Source: Tenrec ecaudatus (taxonomy: Eukaryota; Chordata; Mammalia; Afrosoricida; Tenrecidae). From it: a stretch of 64,000 nucleotides of DNA. Shown here in pieces: positions 35,213 through 46,672 of this stretch. Both the position numbers and the translations under genes were made by a program. Where the stretch lies: NCBI RefSeq assembly GCF_050624435.1, contig NC_134536.1, positions 139,669,059-139,733,058 on the forward strand. The letters are read 5' to 3'. Numbering within the stretch: position 1 is the stretch's first letter; every line of letters begins with the position of its first letter. The notes below the pieces were generated by a model. That model worked only from the letters and a program-made list of their open reading frames with translations, did not search any database and was not told the origin of the DNA.

Positions 35213-35366
35213 TAGGAGCCCTGGTTGTATAGTGGGTTATGCACTGAACTGATAACAAGTTCATACCCCAAATCTCAGAAATCCCAAATAGATGTTCTAC
35301 TCTGTCCTACAGGATCACTAAGAGTCTGAATCAATTCTATTACAGCAGTTTGGATTTTTTTACCCC
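35213..35366 (+). mobile_element. AfroSINE
   Basis: 'gagccctggttgtatagtgg' to 'gaatcaattctattacagca'. Lacks part of the body. Confidence 0.88.
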
Positions 35367-35431
35367 TGTCTGTCCCACATTTCCTCTTCCTGGCCTCACT
35401 ACTGTCATTACGTTCTCTAGCCCTTGCCATT

Positions 35432-35549
35432 TAGGTCCAGAGTCATGGTGGCATAGTGGGTTACATACTAGGTTGCTAAGTGAAAGGTTGGCAATGAAAA
35501 ACCACCAGGAGAAAGATGAGGCTTTCTACTCCCTTCAAGATTTACACTC
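35432..35549 (+). mobile_element. AfroSINE, left part, split by the full-length L1
   Basis: 'cagagtcatggtggcatagt' to 'cccttcaagatttacactc'. The remainder ('tgagaaacccacaaggtcag') resumes at 43295 after the L1. The 13-bp repeat aagatttacactc at its end (35537-35549) recurs at 43282-43294. Confidence 0.92.
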
Positions 35550-36679
35550 ACAGAGAGTCGGGGGAAGACGGCTGCCATACAGGTAGCTCACATCCAGAAC
35601 TCAGTGAGTGGCGAAATTTAGGGGCCTAGTAGGGGTATCAAGTCTGTCTGTCGATTCCCAAGACAACTCAGAGTACTTCTCTGAAGCAGAAGCGGACACC
35701 CGTGGTCTCTTGCGTGATGCTCAGAGTGCCCACTCTGCTGGCACCACAGGGCAGCCAGGAGCATTGCGGAGGCAGCTGCCCTGCCTCGGCGCTCTGTGCA
35801 GAATCACCAGCTAGTACCCCCTACTCTGCCCATGATGCCCGGGGTCCCATGTGGGTGCTCCAGCCGGTATATCGCCCCCCTGCAGAGATTCATGCCCCAT
35901 CTGGGCACCCCTTGCTGACCAGCCAGCCAGACGATCCCCGTCTCCTCCTGGGAGGCTCGTGCCCTGGCGCCACAGCATAATCAGGTAGATGGCAGATGAT
36001 GCTGCCATGCCTTTGTGCTCCCACAAACCGCCAATCAAACTGCCTCCACTCCCAGAGGTCTCAACCCAAAGGTGCCCACCCCATCTCTGCGCTCCTCACA
36101 AATCGGCCATCCAGCTCCCTCCCTGGCTTTCTTCCCCCCACCATACATACATGCAATGCACACGCACACACAGAGGTTCGCATCCTGCCACACCGTTTCA
36201 GGCATGCCAGGGAGCGGACACAAGTCTGGCAGCATTTTCTGCAGTTGTAGCATAGGGACCCAGGCCTTTGGGACTTGCCTACTGCATTCTCCCTTCTCCC
36301 TGCTCAATCCACCCCACCCTCTGTGCTCCAAGCAATGGATCAGCACACCAGTAGCGGCCCCCCCTCCCACCCGCCTACCTGTGGGAAGTACTCCTAGCCA
36401 GAAGTAGATCACCCAATCCCCAACCCATCCCCAAAATATGTTCCCCTTCACTTGAGTCAACACTTTTTATCAGACCGCAGTGTGCATAGCTGCAAACAAC
36501 AGCCCCTAAGGAGACCTGAAGGTGGCTGGAGCACAAACCGTAGTTCAAGGGGAGAGGGAAACCCCAGCAGGACAAAGGTGAAACACAACCTTACAAGGAA
36601 GTTGGCTAAAAGCAGCCTGCTGAAACACCAGTACTAACCTCCCAAAGAGAGAGCCCAGGGCTCTGAGACACCTGGGAAA

Positions 36680-37714
36680 ATGGTACCTAGTTCCAATAAA
36701 TCGACCAAACACCAGCAAGCTGCTACAACAGTTTCAACAAGAAAAGAGAAACAAAATCCAATGCCAGAAGACCACCTGGAACTACCACAGAAAGAAATCT
36801 TCAGGATGCTGCTTGGAGCTATACAGGACATGAGGGAAGCATTATAGAAAAGGGAGAAAATGATAGAGAAAATAAAGGCCATGCACCAAAGGGAAATACA
36901 GGAGTTAAAGGGCGAGATAACAAAAACTAACAGCAAACTCACGGACTTCGCCCAGATATGGAGGAGGCAGAGAACCTCACCAGTGACCTAGAGGATTCTC
37001 AAGAAGAATTTAATAAACATGAGAAAAAGTCTCACAAGCCCATCAGAGAAGCTGAAGAAAACCTCAGAGCTATGTCTGACGCTATGAGAAGGAACAACAT
37101 CAGAACTATTGGCTTGCCGGAGGAATGCACATCAATGAAGCCAACATCCAAAATAGTGATGGAATGCTTGGAGGAAATTTTCCCTAGCTTAAAGAATGAA
37201 AACCAGGCAACTATCCAGGTGGCCGAAAGAATACCAGCTAGACAGAATCCCAATAAGAAGGCACCACGACATAAAGTTGTTAAACTAACTATGAGGAAAA
37301 GGGGAAAATTGTAAGAGCAGCTAGGGAAAAACTGGCAACCATATATAAAGGCAAGCAGATAAGAATATGCTCAGATCTATCAGCAGACACTATAAAAAGA
37401 GCAGACAATGGAGCAGCATATTCAGAAAATTGCAGGAAAAATACCGCAAACCCAAGAATACTCTATCTTGCCAAATTAGCTATCAAAATTGATGGAGAAG
37501 TGAGAGTCTTCCTGGACAAGGAAAGTCTCAAAGAATATGCTAAAAGGAACCCAGCACTACAAAAGATCCTCGCCAACCCAGTATGGGCAGAAGAACAACG
37601 CTCACCAAGCACATGCAAGAGACCATCCCACAGAAGAACTCCAACCAGAGACCACCAAACGGAAAACAGCTCCCTAGATAACACAGGTTCAACAATGGAA
37701 AGAAGGCAAGAATG
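36680..37714 (+). pseudogene. L1 ORF1 (RNA-binding chaperone), broken
   Basis: ORF1p is the trimeric RNA-binding protein of the L1 particle. Reading starts at ATG 36680 (MVPSSNKSTKHQQ), shows a lysine/glutamate-rich coiled-coil region (about 36830-36950), and continues in another frame from 36958 (MEEAENLTSDLEDSQEEF) into the RRM-like domain (RRNNIRTIGLPEE) and C-terminal domain (VFLDKESLKEYAKRNPAL). Defects are an in-frame TAG at 36845, a frameshift near 36957, and another between about 37310 and 37500. About 345 codons in all, normal for ORF1p. Confidence 0.92.
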
Positions 37715-37794
37715 AACCACTAACACACATATGCACAACCCATGGAAAAGAAATGGAGGTAAGAAAACACCCAACATAAGAGGGATAAAATGAT

Positions 37795-40700
37795 ATTACA
37801 GAGTCCACAAATAGATGTAATAACCCTGAATATCAATGGATTGAACTCAAGCTTTAAGAGATAGAGACTAACAGACTGGCTTAGAAAACACAATCCCTCC
37901 ATCTGCTGCCTACAGGAGTCACATCTCAAGATTACAGACAAAAATAGGCTGGGAATCAAAGGCTAGAGAAAAACATACCACGCAAACAACAATTCAAAAA
38001 AGCAGGGGTTGCGATCCTAATCTCACATAAAATTGACCTCAAAGGACAAGGGACACTATATAATGCTCAAGGTAACAGTACACAAAGAACTACTATGCAT
38101 TCTAAACATTTACTCACCAAACAAGTGTTCAGCAGAATATTTCAATCAAACGCTCCAAAAGATGAAAAAAGAAATTACAGCCTCAACAATTATGGTAGGT
38201 GACTTCAATACACTGCTCTCTGAGAAAGATCACTGGGAAAGAAGCTCAACAAGGAGGCTAAAGATCTAAACACTAAAATAAGACAATTTGACCTGATAGA
38301 TATTTACAGAGCTCTCCACCCAAATACAAAAACAATCACATTCTTTTCAAGCCCACATGGCATATATTCAAGAGGGACCACATGCTAGGGCGTAAGTCGA
38401 ATCTACATAAATTTAAGCACATGGATACCACACAGACCTCTCTCTCTGACCACTGTGTGATAATATTGGAAATCAACAAAAGGAAGATAAAGAAATCAAG
38501 GGAAAAAATTGAAGAATGAATAACTCTATTGCAAAAGGAGTATACACTGGTTCAGATCAGAGATGAAATTAGGAAATTTCTAGAAACCAATGAGAATGAA
38601 AACATGACATACTAAAACTTATGGGACACAGCAAAGGCAGTCATCAGAGAAAGTCTCATAGTTACATGCTCACATAAGGAGGAGAGGCTTATGACAGATA
38701 CACTGGCACAACATTTACAGCAAATAGAGCAGAGTCAACAAGATAATACAACTAATAGCAAAAGAAAATAAATCATAAAAAGTAGATCTGAGATTCAGGA
38801 GAGAGAAAATAAGAAAACTATGGGGGGGGGGGAAATCAATGCTGTTAAAAGTTGGTTCTTCGAAAGGATATACCAAATAGACAAACCTCTCACGAATTTG
38901 ACCAAAGAAAGAAAGGAACACATTTTAACAGCAAGGATGAGGGGTGAAAGAGTAGATATTACAATGGAACACAGTGAAATCAAAGGATACTTACACAGTA
39001 CTATGAAGGACTGTACTCCAATGAATTCAAAAACTTGGAAAACATGGACAAATTCTTGGAAAAACAATTCTTCCCTAGATTATCACTACTGGCCGTCAAG
39101 AACCTCAACAGACCCTTATCAATAGAAGAAACAGACAAGGTTATCAAGGGATTACCAAACAAAAATCACCTGGACCAGATGGGTTTACAGGAGACTTCTA
39201 TCAAGCATACAGGGAAGAACTGACACCAATCCTACACAAACTCTTCCAGAACATAAAAAAAGATGGCAAACTCCCAAATTTCTTCTATGAAGCTAGTATA
39301 ACTCTGATACCTAAACTGGGCAAGGATCCCACAAGAATTGAGAACTACAGACCAATTTCCCTAATGAATATTGATGCAAAATCCTCAACAAAATACTCGC
39401 CAAGAGAATACAAAAATATATACAACAAATAATTCACCATGACCAAGCAGGATTCATACCAGGGATGCAGGGATGGTTCAGTATACGAAAGACCATTAGT
39501 AGTATTATAAGCCACACTGAAATGAAAAAGTCTAAGAACCACATAATATCGATAGATGCGGAAATAGCATTCGCCAACATCCAACACCAAATCATGTTTA
39601 AGACACTCAATAAGCTAGGAATGGAAGGAAAATTCCTCAATATAATAGAAGCTATATATATAAAAACCAACAGCCACTGTGGTAGTCAATGGAGAAAAGA
39701 CAAGATCAATTCTTCTGAAAAAGGGAACTAGGCAAGGATGTTCCTTGTCCCCATTAACATCGTACTGGAGGAAAAGAAAGGACATCAAAGTTATTTGTCT
39801 GAGGAAGGAAGAAGTGAAATCATCGTTATTCACAGATAATATGATTTTATATATGGAAAATCCTAAAAGTTTCACAAGAGGAGTACTGGAAGCAATAGAG
39901 GAATATGCCTATCAGGTTACAAGATCAACAAACATAAGTTTATTGCAATACTGTCCACATCGGACAAGGCCACAGAAGAGGGGATCAAAAAAAGGGGTAC
40001 CCTTCACAATAGCCAAACACACATTGAAATATCTAGGGATATACCTAACTCAAAAAACAAAAGATGTGTTCGACAAAAACTACAAAACACTATTAAAACA
40101 AACCAACCTCAACAATAAGCGTGACCTCAACAAATGGAAGGAGATCCTATGCTCGTGGATCAGTAGACTCAATATTGTAAAGATGTAAATTCTACCTAAA
40201 GCACTATATAAGTTAAATGTTATCCCAATCCAAATTGCAGCATGTTTCTTCAAAGAGTTGGAAAAACAGATTACCAACTTCATATGGAGAAGGAAGAAAC
40301 CGCGAATTAGCAGAGAACTGCTCAAGAAGGACAAAGTGGGAGGGCTTGCTTTAACCGACATTAATATAGACTATACAGCCACAGTGGTCAAAACACCATA
40401 GTATTGGTGTAATGATAGATATTCAGACCAATGTAAAAGGATTGAAAACCCAGAAATAAAATCATCAGCATAAGGACAACTAATCTTTATTAAGGGGCCC
40501 CCAAAAGATCAAATGGAAAGTGGATGCCTTCTTCATTCCATGGTGCTGGAAAAATTGATACATAGCTCCAGAAAAATGAAGCAAGACCCTTACCTCACTC
40601 CATACACGAGAATAAACTCAAGATGGATCACAGACCTTGAGGTACAACTATTAGGGCCATTAATGAGGGCATTGGGACAAACTTGAGAATCTTGGCTCAG

Positions 40701-40980
40701 GGATTACATACCGTATATACTCGTGTGTAAGCCAAGTTTTCAGCACAAAAATGTGCTGAAAAACTGATGTTCGGCTTATACACGGGTCAGTGGTACGAAT
40801 GGATGTCATCTGGTCAAGCCTGACTAACAAAAGGAGGAAATCTCATGAAGCCTGCCATAGAGTTAATAGCAAAGTGGGTTTGAGATGCATGGAAAGACAT
40901 TCCAGAAGACATGGTACAACGTGCCTTCCAGAAATGTAGTATTAGTAATGCTATGGATAGCATATGGTAACCCACTAAAA
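37795..40980 (+). pseudogene. L1 ORF2 (endonuclease and reverse transcriptase), broken
   Basis: ORF2p nicks target DNA and reverse-transcribes L1 RNA. Order is: endonuclease start (VITLNINGLNSS near 37818, CCLQESHL near 37905, IMVGDFNTLLS near 38190); linker; RT start near 39150 ([10 protein letters not shown], then PKLGKDP and ENYRPISL near 39310-39360); palm ([10 protein letters not shown] at about 39729) followed by a deletion; and the catalytic loop near 39830, which reads FTDN instead of FADD, losing the second aspartate. The later region has YLGIYLT (about 40040) and LNIVKM (about 40170). Multiple stops and shifts throughout. The 3' boundary is approximate. Confidence 0.9.
40711..40792. 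mobile_element. Mariner/Tc1-like palindromic MITE in L1 ORF2
   Basis: 'ccgtatatactcgtgtgtaa' followed by 'gccaagttttcagcaca' and its inverted partner 'tgtgctgaaaaactgatg' then 'cggcttatacacgggtca'. The ends fit the 'taccgtatatactcg' family of small TA-inserting elements, with TA at both edges. It postdates the L1. Confidence 0.8.
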
Positions 40981-43281
40981 AGGAGGGGGGGGAAGACATG
41001 GGTAGCCTGGGGAACAGGGCACTAACCCACACAGGGGGAGGGTGCTGATTGTGTCTCCACAGGGAAAGAGGGACCAGACTTCAACCCGGAGCTCCAAAAC
41101 AAGAATACAACACACTGACATGAAGCAGGGAACCGATAGAGAGGCCTGAGGGGCCGGCCCCATTACCAACTGAGTATACAGCACCTTCCCCCTCATAAGA
41201 ATTAACTTCAGAGGACAGCACTGAAGCTAAAGCTCAAGGAGAGGGAACTGTCTAATTAGAGCACACAGGAGCCAATGAGGGGGGCAGGGGAAAAAATAGT
41301 GAAGCGCATCCTGGCTGACCAAGTCCTGAGGACAATGTTTCTGCTCAGAGCAGCAATGCAAAAAGACGACCACCAGGCCAGCCTCATCACAGGACACAGC
41401 ATCTTCATTGACCCATAGCACCACTGGGGAGGACACTAGAGACACACGGCGGGAATTGTGCCCGCCCTGAGTCACTACAGCAAAGCCAGCCTCTGGTGGC
41501 ATGCAGCAGAGCAGCAGGGGGAGCAAAGCAATGAAGTCCCCAGGGATAGATGTGGGGCCAGGGCATGGCACCGCACCAGACTCGACTGGAAAGCACTCAT
41601 GAAGGACAACAAATAAACCCTCAACTGTTTATAGGGTTTTTTGTGTTATTGTTGTTGTTGTTGTAGCTATTGTTTTATTTTCTATTGTTGCTTCATTGTA
41701 CTCGGTCTTGTGATGGTGCATATTATTGTCGCTGCATGTTTACCTGAAAGGGATAGGCGGGATATACAAGCCGGAGGAGAGAACAAGGGGATGATAGTTC
41801 CAGGGGGATGTGGGAGAGGGGGAGGACGGGGAAAGGAAGTGGGTGTGAACAAACCCAGGGACAAGGGAACAAGTGATCCAAAATCAGTGGCAAGGAGGGT
41901 GTAGGAGGCCTGGCAGGGCTGGATAACGGACAATGTAACCAAAAGGAATTCCTGAAACCCAAATGAAGGCTGAACATGATAGTGGGACACTAGGAACATA
42001 CAAAGAAATAGAGGAAAGAACTAGGAGGCAAAGGGTAGTTATAGAGATCTAAATACAGGCATATGCAGATGTAAATATAATTATATACGATGAGGGGGAA
42101 ATAAATCTATGTACATAAATTTATAGGTTTAGTATTAAGGAAAAAGATAGACAGTGGGCCCCTATGTACTCCCTCAACACAAGAACACTTTGTTCTAACA
42201 ATTCAGTAGTATGAGATGCTCACCTTCCTGGCACAATCACTGAAGACAACAGGTGCACAAGCAAATGTGGTGAAGAAAGCTGATGGTTCCCGGCTACCAA
42301 AAGATATACCATCTGAGGTCTTAAAGGCCTGACGATAATAAGGCAGCCATCTAGCTGAGAAACAACAAAACTCACATGGAAGAAGCACACCAGCCTGTCC
42401 CGACTAGATCGCTGAGGACAAAGCAGGTGCATAAGCAAATGTGGTGAAGAAAGCTGATAGTTCCCGGCTGTCAAAAGATATAGAATCTGGGGTCCTAAGG
42501 CTGGAAGATAAACAAGGGGCATCTAACTGAGAAACAAAGAAGCCCACATGGAAGAAGCACACCAGCTTGTGAGATCACAAGGCATCGAAGGATCAGGTAT
42601 CAGGCATCAAAGACCAAAAAAATAATAATAATAATAATCGTAGCATTGTGAATGAGGGGGAGTGCGGAGTGGGGACCCAGAACCCATTTGTGGGAAATTG
42701 GACATCCCCTTGCAGAAGGGCCATGGGGAGGAGATGAGCCAGTCACGGCACAGTGCAGCAATGATGAAACATTCAATACTCCTCTAGTTCTTGTACGCTT
42801 CCTTTCCCCCTCCCCCCATTATCATGATGCCCATTTTACCTTACAAATCCAGCTGGACTGGAGGATGTACACTGGTACAGATAGGAACTAGAAATGCAGG
42901 GAATCCAGGACAGATGGACCCCTCAGGACCAGTGGTGAGAGTGGTGATACCCAGAGGGTACAGGAAAGGTGAGGGAGAAAGGGGGAACAGATTACAAGGA
43001 TCTACATATAACCTCCTCCCAGTAGAGAAGGGGTGAAGGGAGACTTTAGATGGTGTAAGATGTGACAAAATAATAATGATTTATAACTTATCAAGGGTTC
43101 ATGAGGGAGCGAGGAGAGGGGAAAAATGAGGAACTGATACCAAGGGCTCAAGTAGAAAGCAACTGTTTTGAGAATGTGGATGGCAACAGATGTACATATA
43201 TGCTTGACACAATGGATGCATGTATGTATTGTGATGAGTTGTACGAGCCCCCAATACAATGATTTTTTAAAAGAAAAAAAA

Positions 43282-43318
43282 AAGATTTACACTCTGAGAA
43301 ACCCACAAGGTCAGGCTA
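43282..43318 (+). mobile_element. AfroSINE, right part after the L1
   Basis: Second copy of the duplication then 'tgagaaacccacaaggtcag'. Completes the SINE begun at 35432; its tail is lost. Confidence 0.8.
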
Positions 43319-43489
43319 GCTAAAATTTAAAATATACATGACAGCCATGGGATATACTGTTGTTTATAGCCTACTACTAGCATCAAGAAGGCCAGAAGAA
43401 ATCCTGTAATTCAACCTCAAATGTATATTACTGTAGTTCAATCTCAAAAATAAAATCCATTTGGTCTCACACTTAATTCTACCCCCAAT

Positions 43490-44290
43490 CTAAGGATAAT
43501 TAGTTCTTATAATGAGGTCCTGCTGAATGCTCACCCTCACAGAAGGTATAGTTGCTATAGCAAAGTGTGGTGAAGAAACTAGATGGTGTCCAGCTTTAAA
43601 AAAAGAATAGCATCTGGAGTCTTCAATCAAGCAGCCATCTAAGTGAGGCATCAACTAAGTCTACATGGAAGAAGCACAGCAGTCTGTGTGATTCAAAGAC
43701 TAAGCAAGAAAATCCAAATCTAAAGGAGTGAAAGTTATCAGGGCTTAAATTGTGAATACACAATTTGCAGAAGGCTATGGATGACAATGAGATCCCCAAA
43801 TTCATCTGCAAGGCCCCCACATGGAGTGAGTCTCCAGTGAGCCCTTCTGACCAGAGTCCAGGGATGTGAATAGCCTTGCTCTTAGAGAGCACTGGAAACT
43901 TAAGATGTAAGACCTCATCATTTGATCTACTGTTTGACCCATTTGAAAGTTGTCATAGTTTTTAATACTTCCTTTCTTTTTTACTGGAGTTTTTCACTAG
44001 TTTACTTTGTTATTATTGTAGCTCCTTTTTTATTTTGCATGTTTTCCAGTTTATGAAACCCCGGGTAGGTAAATCTATGGGAACAGTAACTGAGTTAAGG
44101 GATTAATAGCTTACTGAGGATATAGGAAAGGAGTTTGGAGGGAAATGGGGAGAATAATGAGTGTAAAAAGGAAACAAAGTTCTAGAACTGATTGTAGCAA
44201 TAATTATACAACTCTTTAATATTAGTGAACTATAAATATTAATGTATGATATGTGAATTATATGTCAATAAAACTATTGAAAAAAATAAG
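43490..44290 (+). mobile_element. Older L1 3' UTR (sense)
   Basis: Diverged version of the afrotherian L1 3' UTR: 'caaagtgtggtgaagaaact', 'gaatagcatctggagtcttc', 'acatggaagaagcacagcag', then a distinct 3' end 'gtgaattatatgtcaataaa' with A-run at 44278. Confidence 0.8.
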
Positions 44291-44439
44291 ATCCATACTT
44301 CAAGAAAAAAATGTCTATATCATCAGAGGTGATTTTTTTTTTTAGTTTCTTGGACCATGTTCCCAGATCCAATAGCTCCAATTTCTACTACTTTTCTATT
44401 TATTTAATAAATATCAAAAATCAAAGTCACTATTAATAA

Positions 44440-45810
44440 ATATCTCCCAACTTAACAGTAAAGAAATAGGACATCTTTGCTATGCTTTCTGGTTTGTCAT
44501 AAAGGTTTTGGGAAATGGTAAATAACTTTAATGGAAAGCATATAATTTTTATGTTTGCCAAATACATAGATGGCTTCAAACAATGCCTGAACACACCAAA
44601 CCATGAGAGCAATGTAACCGCAAGCAGGAATACATGAGAAGATTGGGCTACAGGGCCAGCCCCAACCAGAGCCAAACTGACCCCCTCCCTAAATGTATGT
44701 GCAACAGACCACACTAAACCTACAGGTGAGGTGAGGGGCCGGCACATCACGTCCACATGGAAGCAAACTGAAAAAGAAAAAGATAAAGGGATAGTCGGTC
44801 TAGACCCCATTATCGGCACACCAAGCCCCGAGGATGACGTTCCTGCATGGAGCTGCTAAAACACAGAGATGTCTGTAGGGCCGACAACAGCTCATAACAT
44901 GTTGTCCCTTACTGGAGCATACTGCAATAGAGGACAATACTGGGGACATGTGGCAAGGAGGTAGTGCGGTCTGAACCCCCCACAGTGGGGCAAATCAAGA
45001 AAGGAACACAACAGATCAGCAACTGAAGCAAAGCCCCTAATGAGCTACCAAAATAGACTTCAGGCTAGGAGTGGAAAATCCTGGAATTCCCCCAGGACCA
45101 ATGGGGAGTCATAAAGGTCAGTGGAAAGACCTGGAAGTATGTATGTTTTTCCTGTTTTTCTTCTTTTCTTTTTTCAATCTTTTGTTATCTTTTTGTTTGG
45201 TCGATGCCATTGTTGGTATGCCCACTTACATAAGACAGGCATGGGACCTGTCTTGAGGAGAAAGCTTGAGGAGAAAGCAATGGGACCAACAGTCCCGGAG
45301 GGACCTGGGGGGGGAAGGGGGCGGGGGAAGGATAGTGTGAGCAAACAACGCCATAGACAGAGGAACAACTAGGGAATTAAAACCAACAACAGGAGGATAT
45401 AGAGATCCTGGGGGTGTTAGAGCAGCAGCAATCTAGCTAAGAGGAAGTACTATGAGGCAGAAGTAGGACAAGCATGATGAGGCAGAAGGAAGGTAAAAAG
45501 AAACAGAAGAATTATCTAGGAAGCAAAAGCTATGGACAGAGGCATAAGCATAGATGTGTCCATATGTAAATACATTAATCCATAAAAATAGAAGTATTGG
45601 CCTATGTACATATTTTTATAAATAATACACTGAAGTAGTGGATGGACTTCAGGCCTCAGCTCATACCCTTCCTCAATACAAGAACACTTTGTTCTGTCAT
45701 TCTGTGATGCCCACCCTCCTGGTACAATCCCTGAAGACAAAATGGGTGCATAAGCAAATGTGGTGAAGAAGGCGGATGGTGCTCAGCTATTAAAAGATAA
45801 GTGTCTAGGG
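44440..45810 (+). mobile_element. L1 3' UTR of another copy (sense), broken at its 3' side
   Basis: 'aacacaccaaaccatgagag' through 'gcaaatgtggtgaagaaggc' and 'cagctattaaaagataagtg', parallel to 41.0-42.3 kb. G-rich stretch 45298-45333 (runs of 8, 5 and 5 G) could form a G-quadruplex. Ends at a hAT insertion. Confidence 0.8.
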
Positions 45811-45920
45811 CAGAGGTCCTCAAACTTTCTAAACAGGAGGCCAGTTCACTGTCCCTCAGACCCATTGAAGGGCTGGATTATAGTTTTAAAAAAAACTATG
45901 AACAAATTCCTATGCACACT
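45811..45920 (+). mobile_element. hAT-type element, left end only
   Basis: 'cagaggtcctcaaactttct', then 'ggccagttcactgtccctca' and 'gaacaaattcctatgcacac'. This is the left end of a non-autonomous hAT (CAGnGGTCCTCAAACT terminus) seen in several mammals. It is cut off by the L1 tail at about 45920, and the right end is not found beyond that L1. Flank 'gtctaggg' fits hAT target preference. Confidence 0.65.
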
Positions 45921-46672
45921 GCACATATTTTTTAAATTGTTTTGTTAGGGGCTCATACAACTTTTATCACAATCCATACAAACATCAATTGTGTAAAGCA
46001 CATTTGTACATTCATTGCCCTCATCATTCTCAAAACATTTGCTCGCCACTTAAGCCCCTGGCATCAGCTCCTCATTTTATTCTCCCCCTTCCCTCATGAA
46101 CCCTTGATAATTTATAAATTATTATTTTGTCATATCTTGCCCTGTTCAACGTCTCCCTTCACCCACTTTTCTGTTGTTCGTTGCCCAGGGAGGAGGTCAC
46201 AAGTAGACCCTTGTAATTGGTTCCCCCTTTCCAACCCACCCTCCCTCCACCCTCCCGGTATCGCCACTCACACTATTGGTCCTGAAGGGATCATCCGCCC
46301 TGGATTCCCTGTGTTTTCAGTTCCTACCTGTACTAGTGTACATCCTCTGGTCTAGCCAGAATTCGGATCATGATAGTGCGGGGTGGTGGGGAGGGGAGAA
46401 GCATTTAGGAACTAGAGAAAAGTTGTATTTTTCATCGGTGCTACATTGCAACTTGACTGGCTCGTCTTCTCCCCTAGACCCCGCTGCAAAGGGATCTCCA
46501 GTGGCCGACAAATGAGGTTTGGGTCTCCACTCTGCACTCTCCCCTCATTCACTATGGTAACACTTTTTTGTTCTGATGATGCCTTATACCTGATCCCTTC
46601 AACACCTCATGATCGCACAGGCTGGTGTGATTCTTCCATGTGTGCTTTGTTGCTTCTGAGCTAGATGGCCGC
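45921..46672 (-). mobile_element. 5'-truncated L1 3' UTR (antisense)
   Basis: 'ttgttaggggctcatacaac' to 'agctagatggccgcttcc', a near-consensus copy of the young 3' UTR also seen at 1-430 and 63.4-64.0 kb. Confidence 0.93.

Larger units (their letters stand above)
35550..43281 (+). mobile_element. Full-length L1 retrotransposon (7.7 kb, inactive)
   Basis: Complete 5' UTR, ORF1, ORF2, 3' UTR and poly(A), bounded by perfect 13-bp duplications (35537-35549, 43282-43294), in intron 2 of HDAC8, antisense to the gene. The 5' UTR (35550-36679) is GC- and CpG-rich, as expected for an internal promoter. The 3' UTR after ORF2 is unusually long (about 2.3 kb) and contains a tandem duplicated block (42250-42400 and 42428-42575). 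ORF1 and ORF2 are broken and a mariner-like MITE sits near the end of ORF2. Being antisense to HDAC8, it could in principle supply antisense poly(A) or promoter signals, but nothing here shows this. Confidence 0.95.

Noticed and set aside
36958-37314. 118-codon coiled-coil-like protein
   Set aside because: Part of L1 ORF1, broken by stop and frameshift.
38820-38830. Poly(G) run and other homopolymers as regulatory signals
   Set aside because: Simple slippage within a decayed L1; nothing else supports a role.
39679-40188. 169-codon open frame as a reverse-transcriptase gene
   Set aside because: It is a surviving piece of the dead L1 ORF2, with a deletion and a mutated FADD motif; not a separate gene.
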